Part shown: positions 54,279 to 62,785 of the stretch, in pieces | How the letters are laid out: each line of letters begins with the position of its first letter | How positions within the stretch are numbered: position 1 is the stretch's first letter | DNA from: an uncultured Flavobacteriales bacterium | GTDB taxonomy: Bacteria > Bacteroidota > Bacteroidia > Flavobacteriales > Schleiferiaceae | Direction: 5' to 3' | NCBI GenBank assembly: GCA_913055685.1 | Contig: CAJXKC010000003.1 | Location: 124,001-188,000, forward strand | Length of the DNA stretch: 64,000 nt | The notes under the pieces: generated by a model | The model's database searches: none | The model's input: only the letters and a program-made list of their open reading frames with translations | Told to the model about the DNA's origin: nothing | Position numbers and translations under genes: made by a program

Positions 54279-55304
54279 TTACAAGCTTTTATCCTCAAAA
54301 AGATAATAATCTAAAGGCCTGATTACCTTGCGTAAAGCATAATATTGAAGCAATACCATGCGCTCATCGTTAATAAATCCGTGTAAACGATCGGGATCAA
54401 AAAAGGTCTTTGGATCATCAAAATCGATGGTTTCGGGAGCGGCCTTAATCTTGAAGCCGCTAAAGCTCTGCACCCTTCCTTCCTTATCGCTAACACTAAT
54501 CTTAAAGACTGGTGTACTTGCTAAGAGGGAGTCACGGTCATCATAAATAGGATCACTGGGAATAATCTCCCCTTCATAACTCAATTTGGACATTGCCGAC
54601 AATAGTAATCGGGCTTTAACTTGGGAGGCACCTCGCATCACTTTACCATCGGAGGCTCTTTCGACATACAGGCTATCGGCGGAAAAGACTTTAACGCTAA
54701 AGCTCTGATCCAAAGAATCGGGAAACAATACATTAAGCTCCTTAATTGCTTGGGTATTGATATCCATTAACTCACGGCTGCGCCAGAGGTAATCATCCAC
54801 GATAAAGCGCGTATTTAAAAAACCATTAAAGCCAGGGATATGCACAGCATAAGGCAAGTCGGCACCCTCAATCTTCATATAAGTACCCATCTCATCGGTG
54901 GTGGGCAGACCTACATAAAGAACCTTGCTCAAGCTACCATCTTGATAGATTTCTACTTTTCGTCCTAAAGTGGCGAGGTTTTTCTCTACCACCGGCACCA
55001 TTCGCTGGGGAAGGAAATTACGCATCTCCATCCGCACGAGAGTTTCTAGAAGGACCGCTATTGCATCGCGACGTACCTTATGTTCATCATCCAATAACCA
55101 GCGCTTTCCTCTGCGGCTTAAGCTAACTTTTTTCGGGCTTTTATCGCTAATCACAATCTTGGTGATACTGGCAGTGTCCTTTACGGCAAAGGCATAATTT
55201 TCGGGACCACTTAAGGTAGTCTTGCCGCTGCTTTCGCTGAAAAGCCATCCGGCTACAGCCAATAGAACAAGGAAAACGATAAGATAAATGAGGTTCTTCT
55301 TCAT
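54279..55304 (-). CDS. DUF4340 domain protein of the gldFG operon
   Basis: The 341-residue product has an N-terminal membrane segment (about 5-22) and a DUF4340-like extracytoplasmic domain (ITKIVISDKSPKKVSLSRRGKRWLL, LLETLVRMEMRNFLPQR). The gene starts one base after gldG ends. DUF4340 proteins are often found next to ABC-transporter auxiliary proteins of the GldG type, so a structural or regulatory role with GldFG is a reasonable inference. No catalytic motif is seen. Confidence 0.82.
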   Translation of the reverse strand: MKKNLIYLIVFLVLLAVAGWLFSESSGKTTLSGPENYAFAVKDTASITKIVISDKSPKKVSLSRRGKRWLLDDEHKVRRDAIAVLLETLVRMEMRNFLPQRMVPVVEKNLATLGRKVEIYQDGSLSKVLYVGLPTTDEMGTYMKIEGADLPYAVHIPGFNGFLNTRFIVDDYLWRSRELMDINTQAIKELNVLFPDSLDQSFSVKVFSADSLYVERASDGKVMRGASQVKARLLLSAMSKLSYEGEIIPSDPIYDDRDSLLASTPVFKISVSDKEGRVQSFSGFKIKAAPETIDFDDPKTFFDPDRLHGFINDERMVLLQYYALRKVIRPLDYYLFEDKSL

Positions 55305-55305
55305 C

Positions 55306-57021
55306 TTAGGAAAGGTATTTTTTTCGACGCAGAATGTAATTAAGCACCGCTAATAGTAGAATAAGTAAAATTGGAATTAGGGTATTTACCAATTGCCAAG
55401 TGAGTCTTTCCTTTTTGGTGCGATTTAAATCGAGCAAACGGATTTTTAACTCACGGGAACGAATATCGATTAGACCACTATCGTCTAACATGTAGTCGAT
55501 GGCATTAATCAAGAAATCCTTATTTCCATATTGCATCCCGGTAAATTGATCATAGCCTAAGGGTAGTGGTGCACCTTTGGGTATGTCGCGATTTACCACA
55601 TTGGTTTGGTTGCGAATGATATCCCCATCCGAAACCACCAACATTTGGGTCTCCACACTTTCTTCAACCATTGGCAATTGCTCACCTCCCGCTTTTGGTT
55701 TCAGGCGGTTTTTGTAAAGAGATTGAAATTTACCTTCCAACAAGATAGCCAAGGGGATACCGCGTTCCCTAAATCGGTTTTGCGGAGGCGGATTGTAAAG
55801 TTCAGACAGGCTAACAATGGCTGGGGTTGCCCGACGAGCGGAGTAAGGGGAACTCCGCAATAATATATTCTTACGCACTCCTTCGGCAATGACCGTATCT
55901 AGACTAGAAGCAAATTGCAACCAAATAGCATTAAGATCTTTAGCTATCGGGTGATTGCTTTGTGGCATTACCATGGGGAAATATATCCAAGGCTGAATTT
56001 GCCGCTGATCATTAACTCCGGCCGCAACCATATCTACCACCATATCGGTATTTACTCGCACACCGTATTTAAAGAGGAGGTCATTTAAATTTAAGCGATC
56101 AAATAAGGGCAAGGCCATAAACTGTGACTTCTCGCTAAGACTATCCATTGAAGCTTGCACCGCATCCAGCAACCAAATCAATTTTCCGCCATTCATAGCA
56201 AATTGATCAATCATGTACTTATCCAAGTCATTAAAGGCCAGTTGCGGTTTCGCTATGATGATCGCATCGAAACGATTCATGCGCACCTGTTGCTGAGCGA
56301 TACTTAGAGTTTCTTTGGTGGAGTCGTTCTTAAACTCTCGGATATTGAATAAGTCGACTTGATAATTGGCATTGAGGGCCTTGGCTAAATCAGCCAATTC
56401 ACGCGGTCCAACTTCACCGTGCCCCTGTAAAAAACCTACCAGTGGCTTATTCGACTGTACCAAACTTCGAATGGCGTTGGCTAAGCTAAACTCGAGATTC
56501 TCTACCGAGGTGTTTATTTGCTGTTCGGGGGAAACACCTAACTGATCCTTTAATAATAAAGCCGGCTCTTCATTATCGCCATAGCTAAGAATCGCTCCAG
56601 GAAAAATAGTCTTTACTGAGGCTTCACCTTCGGTATTGACCGATAGCTGATACGGCTTTAAGCCCTTAAACTGCAGCTGTTGGAAAAGACTATTGGTCTC
56701 TTCTCTATCGCCCTGAGCATTAGGATTAATAAAGATGTATTGTAGATTGGGATTGTAGGCCCTAAACTCATCCAGCATTTGTCGGGTTTCCGACTGCAAG
56801 CGCTGGAATCCTGCGGGAAAATCACCATCTAGGTAGACTTTAACCAAAAGAACATCGTCGAAGCTTTCCAATAGTTGCACCGTAGCCTCCGAAAGGCTGT
56901 AACGCTTTTCTGAGGTAAGGTCAAGGCGGAAAAACTTCAGACTGCCTATGAAATTTAGTAGTACTAGAATCGCTAAGAAAATAACAAAGCGAAAGAGATC
57001 TCTTCTTTTCTTCATTACCAT
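55306..57021 (-). CDS. gldG: gliding motility-associated ABC transporter substrate-binding protein GldG
   Basis: GldG works with GldF and the ATPase GldA in a transporter needed for gliding in some Flavobacteriia. The 571-residue protein has a membrane segment at each end (about 12-29 and about 545-562). A large extracytoplasmic ABC-transporter-auxiliary domain lies between them (RLDLTSEKRYSLSEAT, VGFLQGHGEVGPREL, LIWLLDAVQASMDSL). It overlaps gldF by 7 bases. No gldA is visible in the window. Confidence 0.93.
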   Translation of the reverse strand: MVMKKRRDLFRFVIFLAILVLLNFIGSLKFFRLDLTSEKRYSLSEATVQLLESFDDVLLVKVYLDGDFPAGFQRLQSETRQMLDEFRAYNPNLQYIFINPNAQGDREETNSLFQQLQFKGLKPYQLSVNTEGEASVKTIFPGAILSYGDNEEPALLLKDQLGVSPEQQINTSVENLEFSLANAIRSLVQSNKPLVGFLQGHGEVGPRELADLAKALNANYQVDLFNIREFKNDSTKETLSIAQQQVRMNRFDAIIIAKPQLAFNDLDKYMIDQFAMNGGKLIWLLDAVQASMDSLSEKSQFMALPLFDRLNLNDLLFKYGVRVNTDMVVDMVAAGVNDQRQIQPWIYFPMVMPQSNHPIAKDLNAIWLQFASSLDTVIAEGVRKNILLRSSPYSARRATPAIVSLSELYNPPPQNRFRERGIPLAILLEGKFQSLYKNRLKPKAGGEQLPMVEESVETQMLVVSDGDIIRNQTNVVNRDIPKGAPLPLGYDQFTGMQYGNKDFLINAIDYMLDDSGLIDIRSRELKIRLLDLNRTKKERLTWQLVNTLIPILLILLLAVLNYILRRKKYLS

Positions 57022-57746
57022 TTGCGACTTTGAATTACTAATCGGGTGGCGGCCACGAAAGTGGCGATGAGACTCAGGAAGTATAAGACATCTCTACTAT
57101 CTATAACCCCCCTACTCATTGAAATATAATGTTCGTTAATCCCCAATTTTAGGATAAATAAATCGAGGGATCCGAAAAGCTCGAAACCGGCAATTTGATC
57201 AAATCCATAAAAAATGAAGAAACATAAAAACATAGCCAGTAAAAAAGCTACGATTTGATTATCGGTTAATGCCGAAGCAAATAAGCCAATGCTTAAAAAA
57301 GCCGCACCTAAAAATAGTAAACCGACATAAGAGCCAAAGGTGGCGCCGCTATCAATATTGCCCAAGGGATTACCTAATTGATAAACGGTATAATAGTAAA
57401 TGAGGGTCGGTAATAATGCGACCAGTAATAACAATAATCCCGCACTGTACTTAGCCAAAACTATCTGCAAATCGCTTAATGGTTTGGTAAGCAGTAATTC
57501 CATGGTACCAGCCTTTTTTTCATCTGCGAAAAGGCGCATGCTTAAAGCCGGAATTAGAAACAAAAAGACCCAAGGGCTTATGGTAAAGAGGTAACCTAAA
57601 CTGGCATAACCTCCATCGAGAAGGTTAAAACTCCCTGGGAATAACCAGAGAAAAACCGAATTAATAAGCAGGTATACCATCACTACTAAATAACCAATGA
57701 TGGATCCAAAGAAGGCTCGTATTTCCTTTTGGATTAATGCAAACAT
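57015..57746 (-). CDS. gldF: gliding motility-associated ABC transporter permease GldF
   Basis: The 243-residue product is an integral membrane permease with about six transmembrane segments. Its ABC-2 type pattern includes ALIQKEIRAFFGSIIGYLV at the N-terminus and the cytoplasmic FADEKKAGTMELLLTKPLSD loop. It overlaps gldG by 7 bases and shares one base with the preceding monooxygenase-like gene, so it is part of a tightly packed operon. Confidence 0.94.
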   Translation of the reverse strand: MFALIQKEIRAFFGSIIGYLVVMVYLLINSVFLWLFPGSFNLLDGGYASLGYLFTISPWVFLFLIPALSMRLFADEKKAGTMELLLTKPLSDLQIVLAKYSAGLLLLLVALLPTLIYYYTVYQLGNPLGNIDSGATFGSYVGLLFLGAAFLSIGLFASALTDNQIVAFLLAMFLCFFIFYGFDQIAGFELFGSLDLFILKLGINEHYISMSRGVIDSRDVLYFLSLIATFVAATRLVIQSRKW

Positions 57747-58039
57747 TACAACGATTCTATTTCATTTGTGCTCCAAGCTTCAGGCTTAGCCGCAAATAAG
57801 GTTTTGGTAAAAGCCCATACGCCTTGGAACAATTCAGATTGACGATAGTTTTCCAAATCTGTTGCCTCTTGCCACCAACTATAGGTGAAAAAAATATTCG
57901 GATCATTTACATCGCGCAGCAATTTCAACTTTTCACATCCGGGAAAATTTCGAATTTGATCCTTGTGTTTGTGAAAGTTGGCGAGAAAATCTTCAACCTT
58001 TTCTTCCTGAAAGGTCATTTTAACAATCCGACTGATCAT
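57746..58039 (-). CDS. antibiotic biosynthesis monooxygenase (ABM) family protein
   Basis: The 97-residue product has the dimeric alpha-beta ferredoxin-like ABM fold: VKMTFQEEKVEDFLANFHKHKDQI at the N-terminus, CEKLKLLRDVNDPNIFFTYSWW in the middle, and a final helix. Relatives include quinol monooxygenases and heme-degrading IsdG-like enzymes; the sequence does not decide between them. It overlaps the SAM-hydrolase gene by 4 bases and gldF by 1 base. Confidence 0.85.
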   Translation of the reverse strand: MISRIVKMTFQEEKVEDFLANFHKHKDQIRNFPGCEKLKLLRDVNDPNIFFTYSWWQEATDLENYRQSELFQGVWAFTKTLFAAKPEAWSTNEIESL

Positions 58040-58830
58040 TCGTAATTAATACTTATTTCATCCATTAAATTGAGACCCAAAAGGCTATTGGCCCCATTGT
58101 ACTCCTTACCAATTGCACCACGAAAGGCAATTTCCAGCAAACCTAAAGAATTAATTAGGGCTAACACGCCATCTTGGGCACTATCCTGATAGGAACGGGC
58201 AATCTTCGTAAGCGAGCGATTACGGGGTAAGTTTATTTCAAAGGTCTTGCCCTGTAATTCCTGCAATTGTCCTTTAGCAATATTGGTAATCAAATTTCCG
58301 TAGTGGTCGATGTAGATAATCTTTCCACTTATAATTTTACGCTCGCGATCAACCAAAGCTTGCGGGGCCTTTACCTGATTTATTGAATTCATAGGTTTCC
58401 CCAGGATCGAAAGGGCTCCCCCCTGCGCTAAATGCACAGCGGCCTTAGCGAGAAAATCTCTTCCTGGAAATAAACTATCTATACCCGCTCCGATTTCAAT
58501 CCGATGAATAGCCTTTGCCTTCTTAGCGCCTTGCAACAAGCTGAGCAAGCCATTATCGGCGGCAATAAAAAATTGTCCATCCATCTCCATCGCAAGAAAA
58601 ACTCCCTTACCATCAAGTTCTTGGTTTAAAATTAGATGCACCGAACCTTTGGGAAAGGAAGGGTAAGCCTGACCAATAATAAAAGCGGCTTCTAATAAAT
58701 TACCAGGAGCAATTTCATGACTGAGCTCCACCACTTTAAGTTGCGGTGCTAAATCGGCCAAGACCCCCAAGACTATCGCTCGGTAAGGATCTTTGTTTCC
58801 ATAATCACTGCTTAAACTTATTAATGGCAT
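58036..58830 (-). CDS. SAM hydroxide adenosyltransferase (DUF62) family protein
   Basis: The 264-residue product belongs to the fluorinase/chlorinase-like DUF62 family, whose common members hydrolyse S-adenosylmethionine to adenosine and methionine. SLSSDYGNKDPY at the N-terminus has Asp9 in the SAM pocket. AADNGLLSLL and YIDHYGNLITNI are the other family blocks. The halogenase-specific insert cannot be claimed, so hydrolase is the default call. It heads the gldFG operon and is divergent from phoH. Confidence 0.9.
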   Translation of the reverse strand: MPLISLSSDYGNKDPYRAIVLGVLADLAPQLKVVELSHEIAPGNLLEAAFIIGQAYPSFPKGSVHLILNQELDGKGVFLAMEMDGQFFIAADNGLLSLLQGAKKAKAIHRIEIGAGIDSLFPGRDFLAKAAVHLAQGGALSILGKPMNSINQVKAPQALVDRERKIISGKIIYIDHYGNLITNIAKGQLQELQGKTFEINLPRNRSLTKIARSYQDSAQDGVLALINSLGLLEIAFRGAIGKEYNGANSLLGLNLMDEISINYE

Positions 58831-58934
58831 ATCAGGGGAAAAGGTAATGGACGAATCGCCCTTTATTTGTTATTTTGTAACGACAAAAATATTCATTTAA
58901 AGCGCAAGCCTAAACTAAAGATTCCAAAGCAAAT

Positions 58935-59897
58935 TTGAGCGAGAAAACTCTTCATGTAGAAAGTGTAGATCCCAGAGAGATTTACGGCACCAATAATAAG
59001 TACCTAAACCTTATAAAAAACTATTTTCCAGAGCTTAAGATAACTGCTCGTGGAGGTACCATTAAGGTGAATGGCGAAGAATCCCAAATTATTCGATTTG
59101 AGGATAAGGTTAGTGAGATTGTCGAATATTTAAATCGCTACAATTCATTAAGTCTAAATCAGGTCGACCGTATTCTTAAGGATGAGATGATATTGGAAAA
59201 AGACGATAGTCCTGAAAGTGACATTATTTTATACGGCACCAATGGTCAGGCCGTAAAGGCCCGCACTCTTAATCAGCGCCGTATGCTTAAATCGATTAAG
59301 CATAATGATGTGATTTTTGCGGTTGGTCCGGCGGGTACGGGAAAAACCTATACCGCGGTGGCTTTAGCGGTACGTGCTTTAAAAAACAAGGAGATAAAAC
59401 GCATCATCCTCACTCGTCCCGCGGTAGAAGCAGGTGAAAACCTTGGCTTTTTACCGGGAGATCTCAAGGAAAAACTCGATCCCTATTTACAGCCTTTATA
59501 CGATGCCTTAAGGGATATGATTCCCCCTGAAAAGCTTGCCTACTACATGGAAAGTGGAACCATTCAGATTGCCCCACTAGCCTTTATGCGGGGACGTACC
59601 CTTGATCGGGCTTTTGTGATTTTAGATGAGGCTCAAAATACCACCCATGCTCAAATGAAAATGTTCTTAACCCGGATGGGGGCAAGTGCAAAGTTCATCG
59701 TTACCGGTGATGCTAGTCAGATCGACCTGCCCCGCAAACAGGTATCCGGACTCAAAGAAGCCTTGCGTATTTTAAAAGGCATTGAAGGCATTGACCAGAT
59801 TTACCTTGAAGAAAACGACGTTATTCGTCATCAACTGGTTAAGAATATTATCCGCGCTTACGATAAAGAAGAAAATGAAAGCACTGAAAGAAACTAA
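58935..59897 (+). CDS. phoH: PhoH family ATPase
   Basis: The 320-residue product has an N-terminal domain (about 1-110) and the PhoH P-loop domain. Walker A is [14 protein letters not shown], Walker B-like [10 protein letters not shown] follows, and [10 protein letters not shown] is conserved. The start must be TTG at 58935 because no ATG occurs before the conserved N-terminal segment [19 protein letters not shown]. PhoH proteins are linked to RNA metabolism. Its last 23 bases overlap purC. Confidence 0.93.
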   Translation: MSEKTLHVESVDPREIYGTNNKYLNLIKNYFPELKITARGGTIKVNGEESQIIRFEDKVSEIVEYLNRYNSLSLNQVDRILKDEMILEKDDSPESDIILYGTNGQAVKARTLNQRRMLKSIKHNDVIFAVGPAGTGKTYTAVALAVRALKNKEIKRIILTRPAVEAGENLGFLPGDLKEKLDPYLQPLYDALRDMIPPEKLAYYMESGTIQIAPLAFMRGRTLDRAFVILDEAQNTTHAQMKMFLTRMGASAKFIVTGDASQIDLPRKQVSGLKEALRILKGIEGIDQIYLEENDVIRHQLVKNIIRAYDKEENESTERN

Positions 59898-60819
59898 TTT
59901 CCAATTACCCGGCCAGACCAATTTTTACCGTGGTAAGGTTCGCGATGTATACTTTTTAGAAAATGATTTATTGCTAATGGTAGCATCGGACCGAATCTCG
60001 GCCTTCGATGTGGTCTTACCCAAAGGCATTCCTGGTAAGGGGCAAGTGCTTAATCAGATTGCGAATTATTTCCTCGACGCTACCGCCGATATTGTTCCCA
60101 ACTGGAAAATTGAAATGGTGGACCCCAGCGCAACCTTAGGAAAGAAAGCCGATCCTTTTAAAGTGGAAATGGTTATTCGGGGCTATTTAACCGGTCACGC
60201 TTGGCGTACTTACAAAAGTGGTTTACGCAGTTTATGTGGAGTCGCTCTTCCGGAAGGAATGAAAGAAAACCAAGCTTTTCCCGAGCCCATAATCACCCCC
60301 ACTACTAAAGCAGACTTAGGCACGCACGACGAGGATATCAGCCGCGAGGAAATATTGGCCCAGGGAATTGTTTCGGAAGCCGACTACTTGCAACTGGAAA
60401 AATACACCCAGGCCTTATTCAAACGCGGTCAGGAGATGGCCCAGGCACGCGGACTAATCCTGGTAGACACTAAATATGAGTTTGGGAAAGATGCGGAAGG
60501 AAATATTGTGCTCATTGATGAAATCCACACCCCCGATTCCAGTCGCTATTTTTATGCGGATGGCTATGAAGAACGTCTCGAAAAAGGAGAAGCCCAAAAG
60601 CAATTGAGCAAAGAATTTGTTCGAGAGTGGTTAATGGCCAATGGCTTTCAAGGCAAGACTGGACAAGCAGTTCCAGAAATGACGGAAGCCTTCGTGAAGG
60701 AGGTAAGTGACCGATATGCAGAACTTTATGAGCAAATTACCGGTCAAAATTTTAAATTTGAGGAAGAAGAAGCGGCCGAAGAGCGCCTGCTTCGCAATAT
60801 CAACCAAGCATTAAAGTAG
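59875..60819 (+). CDS. purC: phosphoribosylaminoimidazole-succinocarboxamide synthase
   Basis: PurC joins aspartate to CAIR in purine synthesis. The start at 59875 ([13 protein letters not shown]) gives 314 residues, the long form seen in Bacteroidota. [32 protein letters not shown] is split over about 16-47. [16 protein letters not shown] and [14 protein letters not shown] are the other signatures. It overlaps phoH by 23 bases and is followed after 4 bases by an outer-membrane protein gene. Confidence 0.95.
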   Translation: MKALKETNFQLPGQTNFYRGKVRDVYFLENDLLLMVASDRISAFDVVLPKGIPGKGQVLNQIANYFLDATADIVPNWKIEMVDPSATLGKKADPFKVEMVIRGYLTGHAWRTYKSGLRSLCGVALPEGMKENQAFPEPIITPTTKADLGTHDEDISREEILAQGIVSEADYLQLEKYTQALFKRGQEMAQARGLILVDTKYEFGKDAEGNIVLIDEIHTPDSSRYFYADGYEERLEKGEAQKQLSKEFVREWLMANGFQGKTGQAVPEMTEAFVKEVSDRYAELYEQITGQNFKFEEEEAAEERLLRNINQALK

Positions 60820-60823
60820 TCTC

Positions 60824-61438
60824 ATGAAAAGATTAGCCAGCCTCCTCCTTATCAGTTTTTTTAGCCTTTCTGCCCAGGCCCAATTGGATCTTGGAATCCG
60901 CGCCGGAGCAGGACTATCGAAAGCAAATATCTCCGACGTTCAAAGCGCGGTGAGCTCCATTCAGAGTATTGAGGATGCCGGACGAGAACTAAGTTTTCAT
61001 GCTGGTGGCTACATAAAAATTGGTCTTCCTTTGGTATTCCTTCAGGCGGAAGCAATTTTTAACCAATTGAGTCAGACGGCCACCGTAGACGCCGGCGGTG
61101 GTGATATCCGCGACATCGAATTGGATATGAGCCGCATTGACATTCCCATTTTAGTGGGAACTAAATTAGGTCCACTTCGCGCCATGTTAGGACCTGTTTA
61201 CAGCGCAAACCTCTCCGACCTAAGTGGAAAAATAGGGAGCGATATTGAAGCGGGAACTTGGGGCTACCAATTAGGGGTCGGCATAGAAATTAGCCGTCTA
61301 ATAATTGACCTCCGTTACGAAGGTGCTTTTAGTCCTTGGGCCTCCTCTTTAATCGTAAACAATGTTAGCGGCGCTACGATTAACACCGACCTACGCAGTA
61401 GCCAAATAATGCTGTGCTTAGGCTTCGAATTGTTCTAG
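60824..61438 (+). CDS. outer-membrane beta-barrel protein (porin-like)
   Basis: The 204-residue product has a signal peptide (ending SAQAQ). It is made of alternating strands of an eight-stranded OmpA/PorT-like barrel (LDLGIRAGAGLSKANIS, FHAGGYIKIGLPLVFLQAEA, GYQLGVGIEISRLIIDLRYEG), closing in an aromatic-ended strand (LCLGFELF). It is a typical Bacteroidota 'outer membrane beta-barrel protein'. Its stop overlaps the convergent exonuclease gene by 4 bases. Confidence 0.85.
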   Translation: MKRLASLLLISFFSLSAQAQLDLGIRAGAGLSKANISDVQSAVSSIQSIEDAGRELSFHAGGYIKIGLPLVFLQAEAIFNQLSQTATVDAGGGDIRDIELDMSRIDIPILVGTKLGPLRAMLGPVYSANLSDLSGKIGSDIEAGTWGYQLGVGIEISRLIIDLRYEGAFSPWASSLIVNNVSGATINTDLRSSQIMLCLGFELF

Positions 61439-62712
61439 GATTTACTTTCATCCATTAAACTAGGCACCGGCATGAGTTGAAAATCACCGGCTAGAATGCC
61501 TAATTTCAATAATTCCATATAGGATGGATCCTGATGCAATTCGGTCATTAGATGATGGACCCTATCCCAAGATTTGAACTTATCGCTCAGTTTGTAATAG
61601 AAGTAGCCTTTCAAAGTGCCTTCTTCCACTACAAAAACGGCGTGCTCACTCGAGTTTCTTCCTTTGGCTCTAAATAAGGCTTGCTGGGGAAAATCGGAAA
61701 GCAAATCACGAACTACTGGTCCGCGCTTACCCCTAGCAAAGCGCTTGTACATCCGCAATGCTCTTTGGGCTGCTTTTAAGTTTGGCGCCTGCGCCCAAGG
61801 CTTCTTGCGGCCCGCCTCTTTTAATTTAATAATCTGTAAGCTTGGCGGGTCCTCACGTTTATCGGCATAGATACCATAAAGCAATTCGCTATTAAGGGAT
61901 CCATTAAAAGGTGCTTTTACCTTTAGCAATTCTTCCTCACGCTTAATACGGGCAATCAGCCAATTCCCAACTGCTTCAACTTTTATGGAGTGCACCGATT
62001 CCGCTAATTTCTGAATGCGTTTAGTATCGCCCAAGAACATGCGGTTTACCGCCGCCTTTACATTATCGGAGGCCCCAATGTATAAAAGGCTCCCCTCGCG
62101 ATCGTGTAGGTAATAGATTCCACGATTGTATTTAATGGAGCGCAGTAAATCGTTGATCTTATCTTTTAAATATTCACCGGCGTGTATACTCTGCTCAAGG
62201 GAGTTAATCCCCTTGCGCTGATCCTTCTCTCTTAAAATCTCAAAGAGCTCTACCGTTGCCCGGGCGTCGGATTCGGCCCGATGTTTATGCGGGCGACTAA
62301 GACCCAATTCTTCGCACATGGCGTCTAAACCGTAGGACTTTAATCCGGGCATCAACTCCTCGGCTAATTTGATTGTATCCAGAGTCTTACGTTCAAATTG
62401 ATAACCCAAGCGTCCGTACTCCTGACGTAAAATACGGTAATCAAATTCTACATTATGCCCTACAATAACGGCATCCTCCGTTATTTCCAGAAGCCTTTTG
62501 GCAATTTCATGAAAACGCGGTGCGCGGAGTAACATCTTGGGAGTGATACCTGTCATCTTGGATACAAAAGGCTGTACCTCCCGATGTGGATGCACCAAAC
62601 TGATTAACTGATCTACAATTTCATCTCCATCGTAACGAAAGGCAGCAATTTCAATCATCGCCTCCTTCCCAAAGGCGCCACCACTCGATTCTATATCAAC
62701 TATACAGTACAT
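61435..62712 (-). CDS. DnaQ-like exonuclease fused to a GIY-YIG nuclease domain
   Basis: The 425-residue product (start MYCIVDIESSGG at 62712; 62730 is possible) has a DEDDh exonuclease domain at about 1-165. Exo I is VDIES (Asp6/Glu8), Exo II is GHNVEFDYRI, and Exo III is HRAESDARAT. A GIY-YIG domain follows from about 195 (GIYYLHDREGSLLYIGAS). The C-terminal 130 residues are UvrC/Cho-associated in appearance. Such fusions resemble an exonuclease joined to the UvrC N-terminal incision module and may act in DNA repair. It is divergent from the DUF5686 gene. Confidence 0.9.
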   Translation of the reverse strand: MYCIVDIESSGGAFGKEAMIEIAAFRYDGDEIVDQLISLVHPHREVQPFVSKMTGITPKMLLRAPRFHEIAKRLLEITEDAVIVGHNVEFDYRILRQEYGRLGYQFERKTLDTIKLAEELMPGLKSYGLDAMCEELGLSRPHKHRAESDARATVELFEILREKDQRKGINSLEQSIHAGEYLKDKINDLLRSIKYNRGIYYLHDREGSLLYIGASDNVKAAVNRMFLGDTKRIQKLAESVHSIKVEAVGNWLIARIKREEELLKVKAPFNGSLNSELLYGIYADKREDPPSLQIIKLKEAGRKKPWAQAPNLKAAQRALRMYKRFARGKRGPVVRDLLSDFPQQALFRAKGRNSSEHAVFVVEEGTLKGYFYYKLSDKFKSWDRVHHLMTELHQDPSYMELLKLGILAGDFQLMPVPSLMDESKS

Positions 62713-62785
62713 TGCCACGAAGATATCCAATATCTAAAGATTGAGCTCCGCTCTTTTAATGAATGTCTTTACTTTGTGCAGAGAA

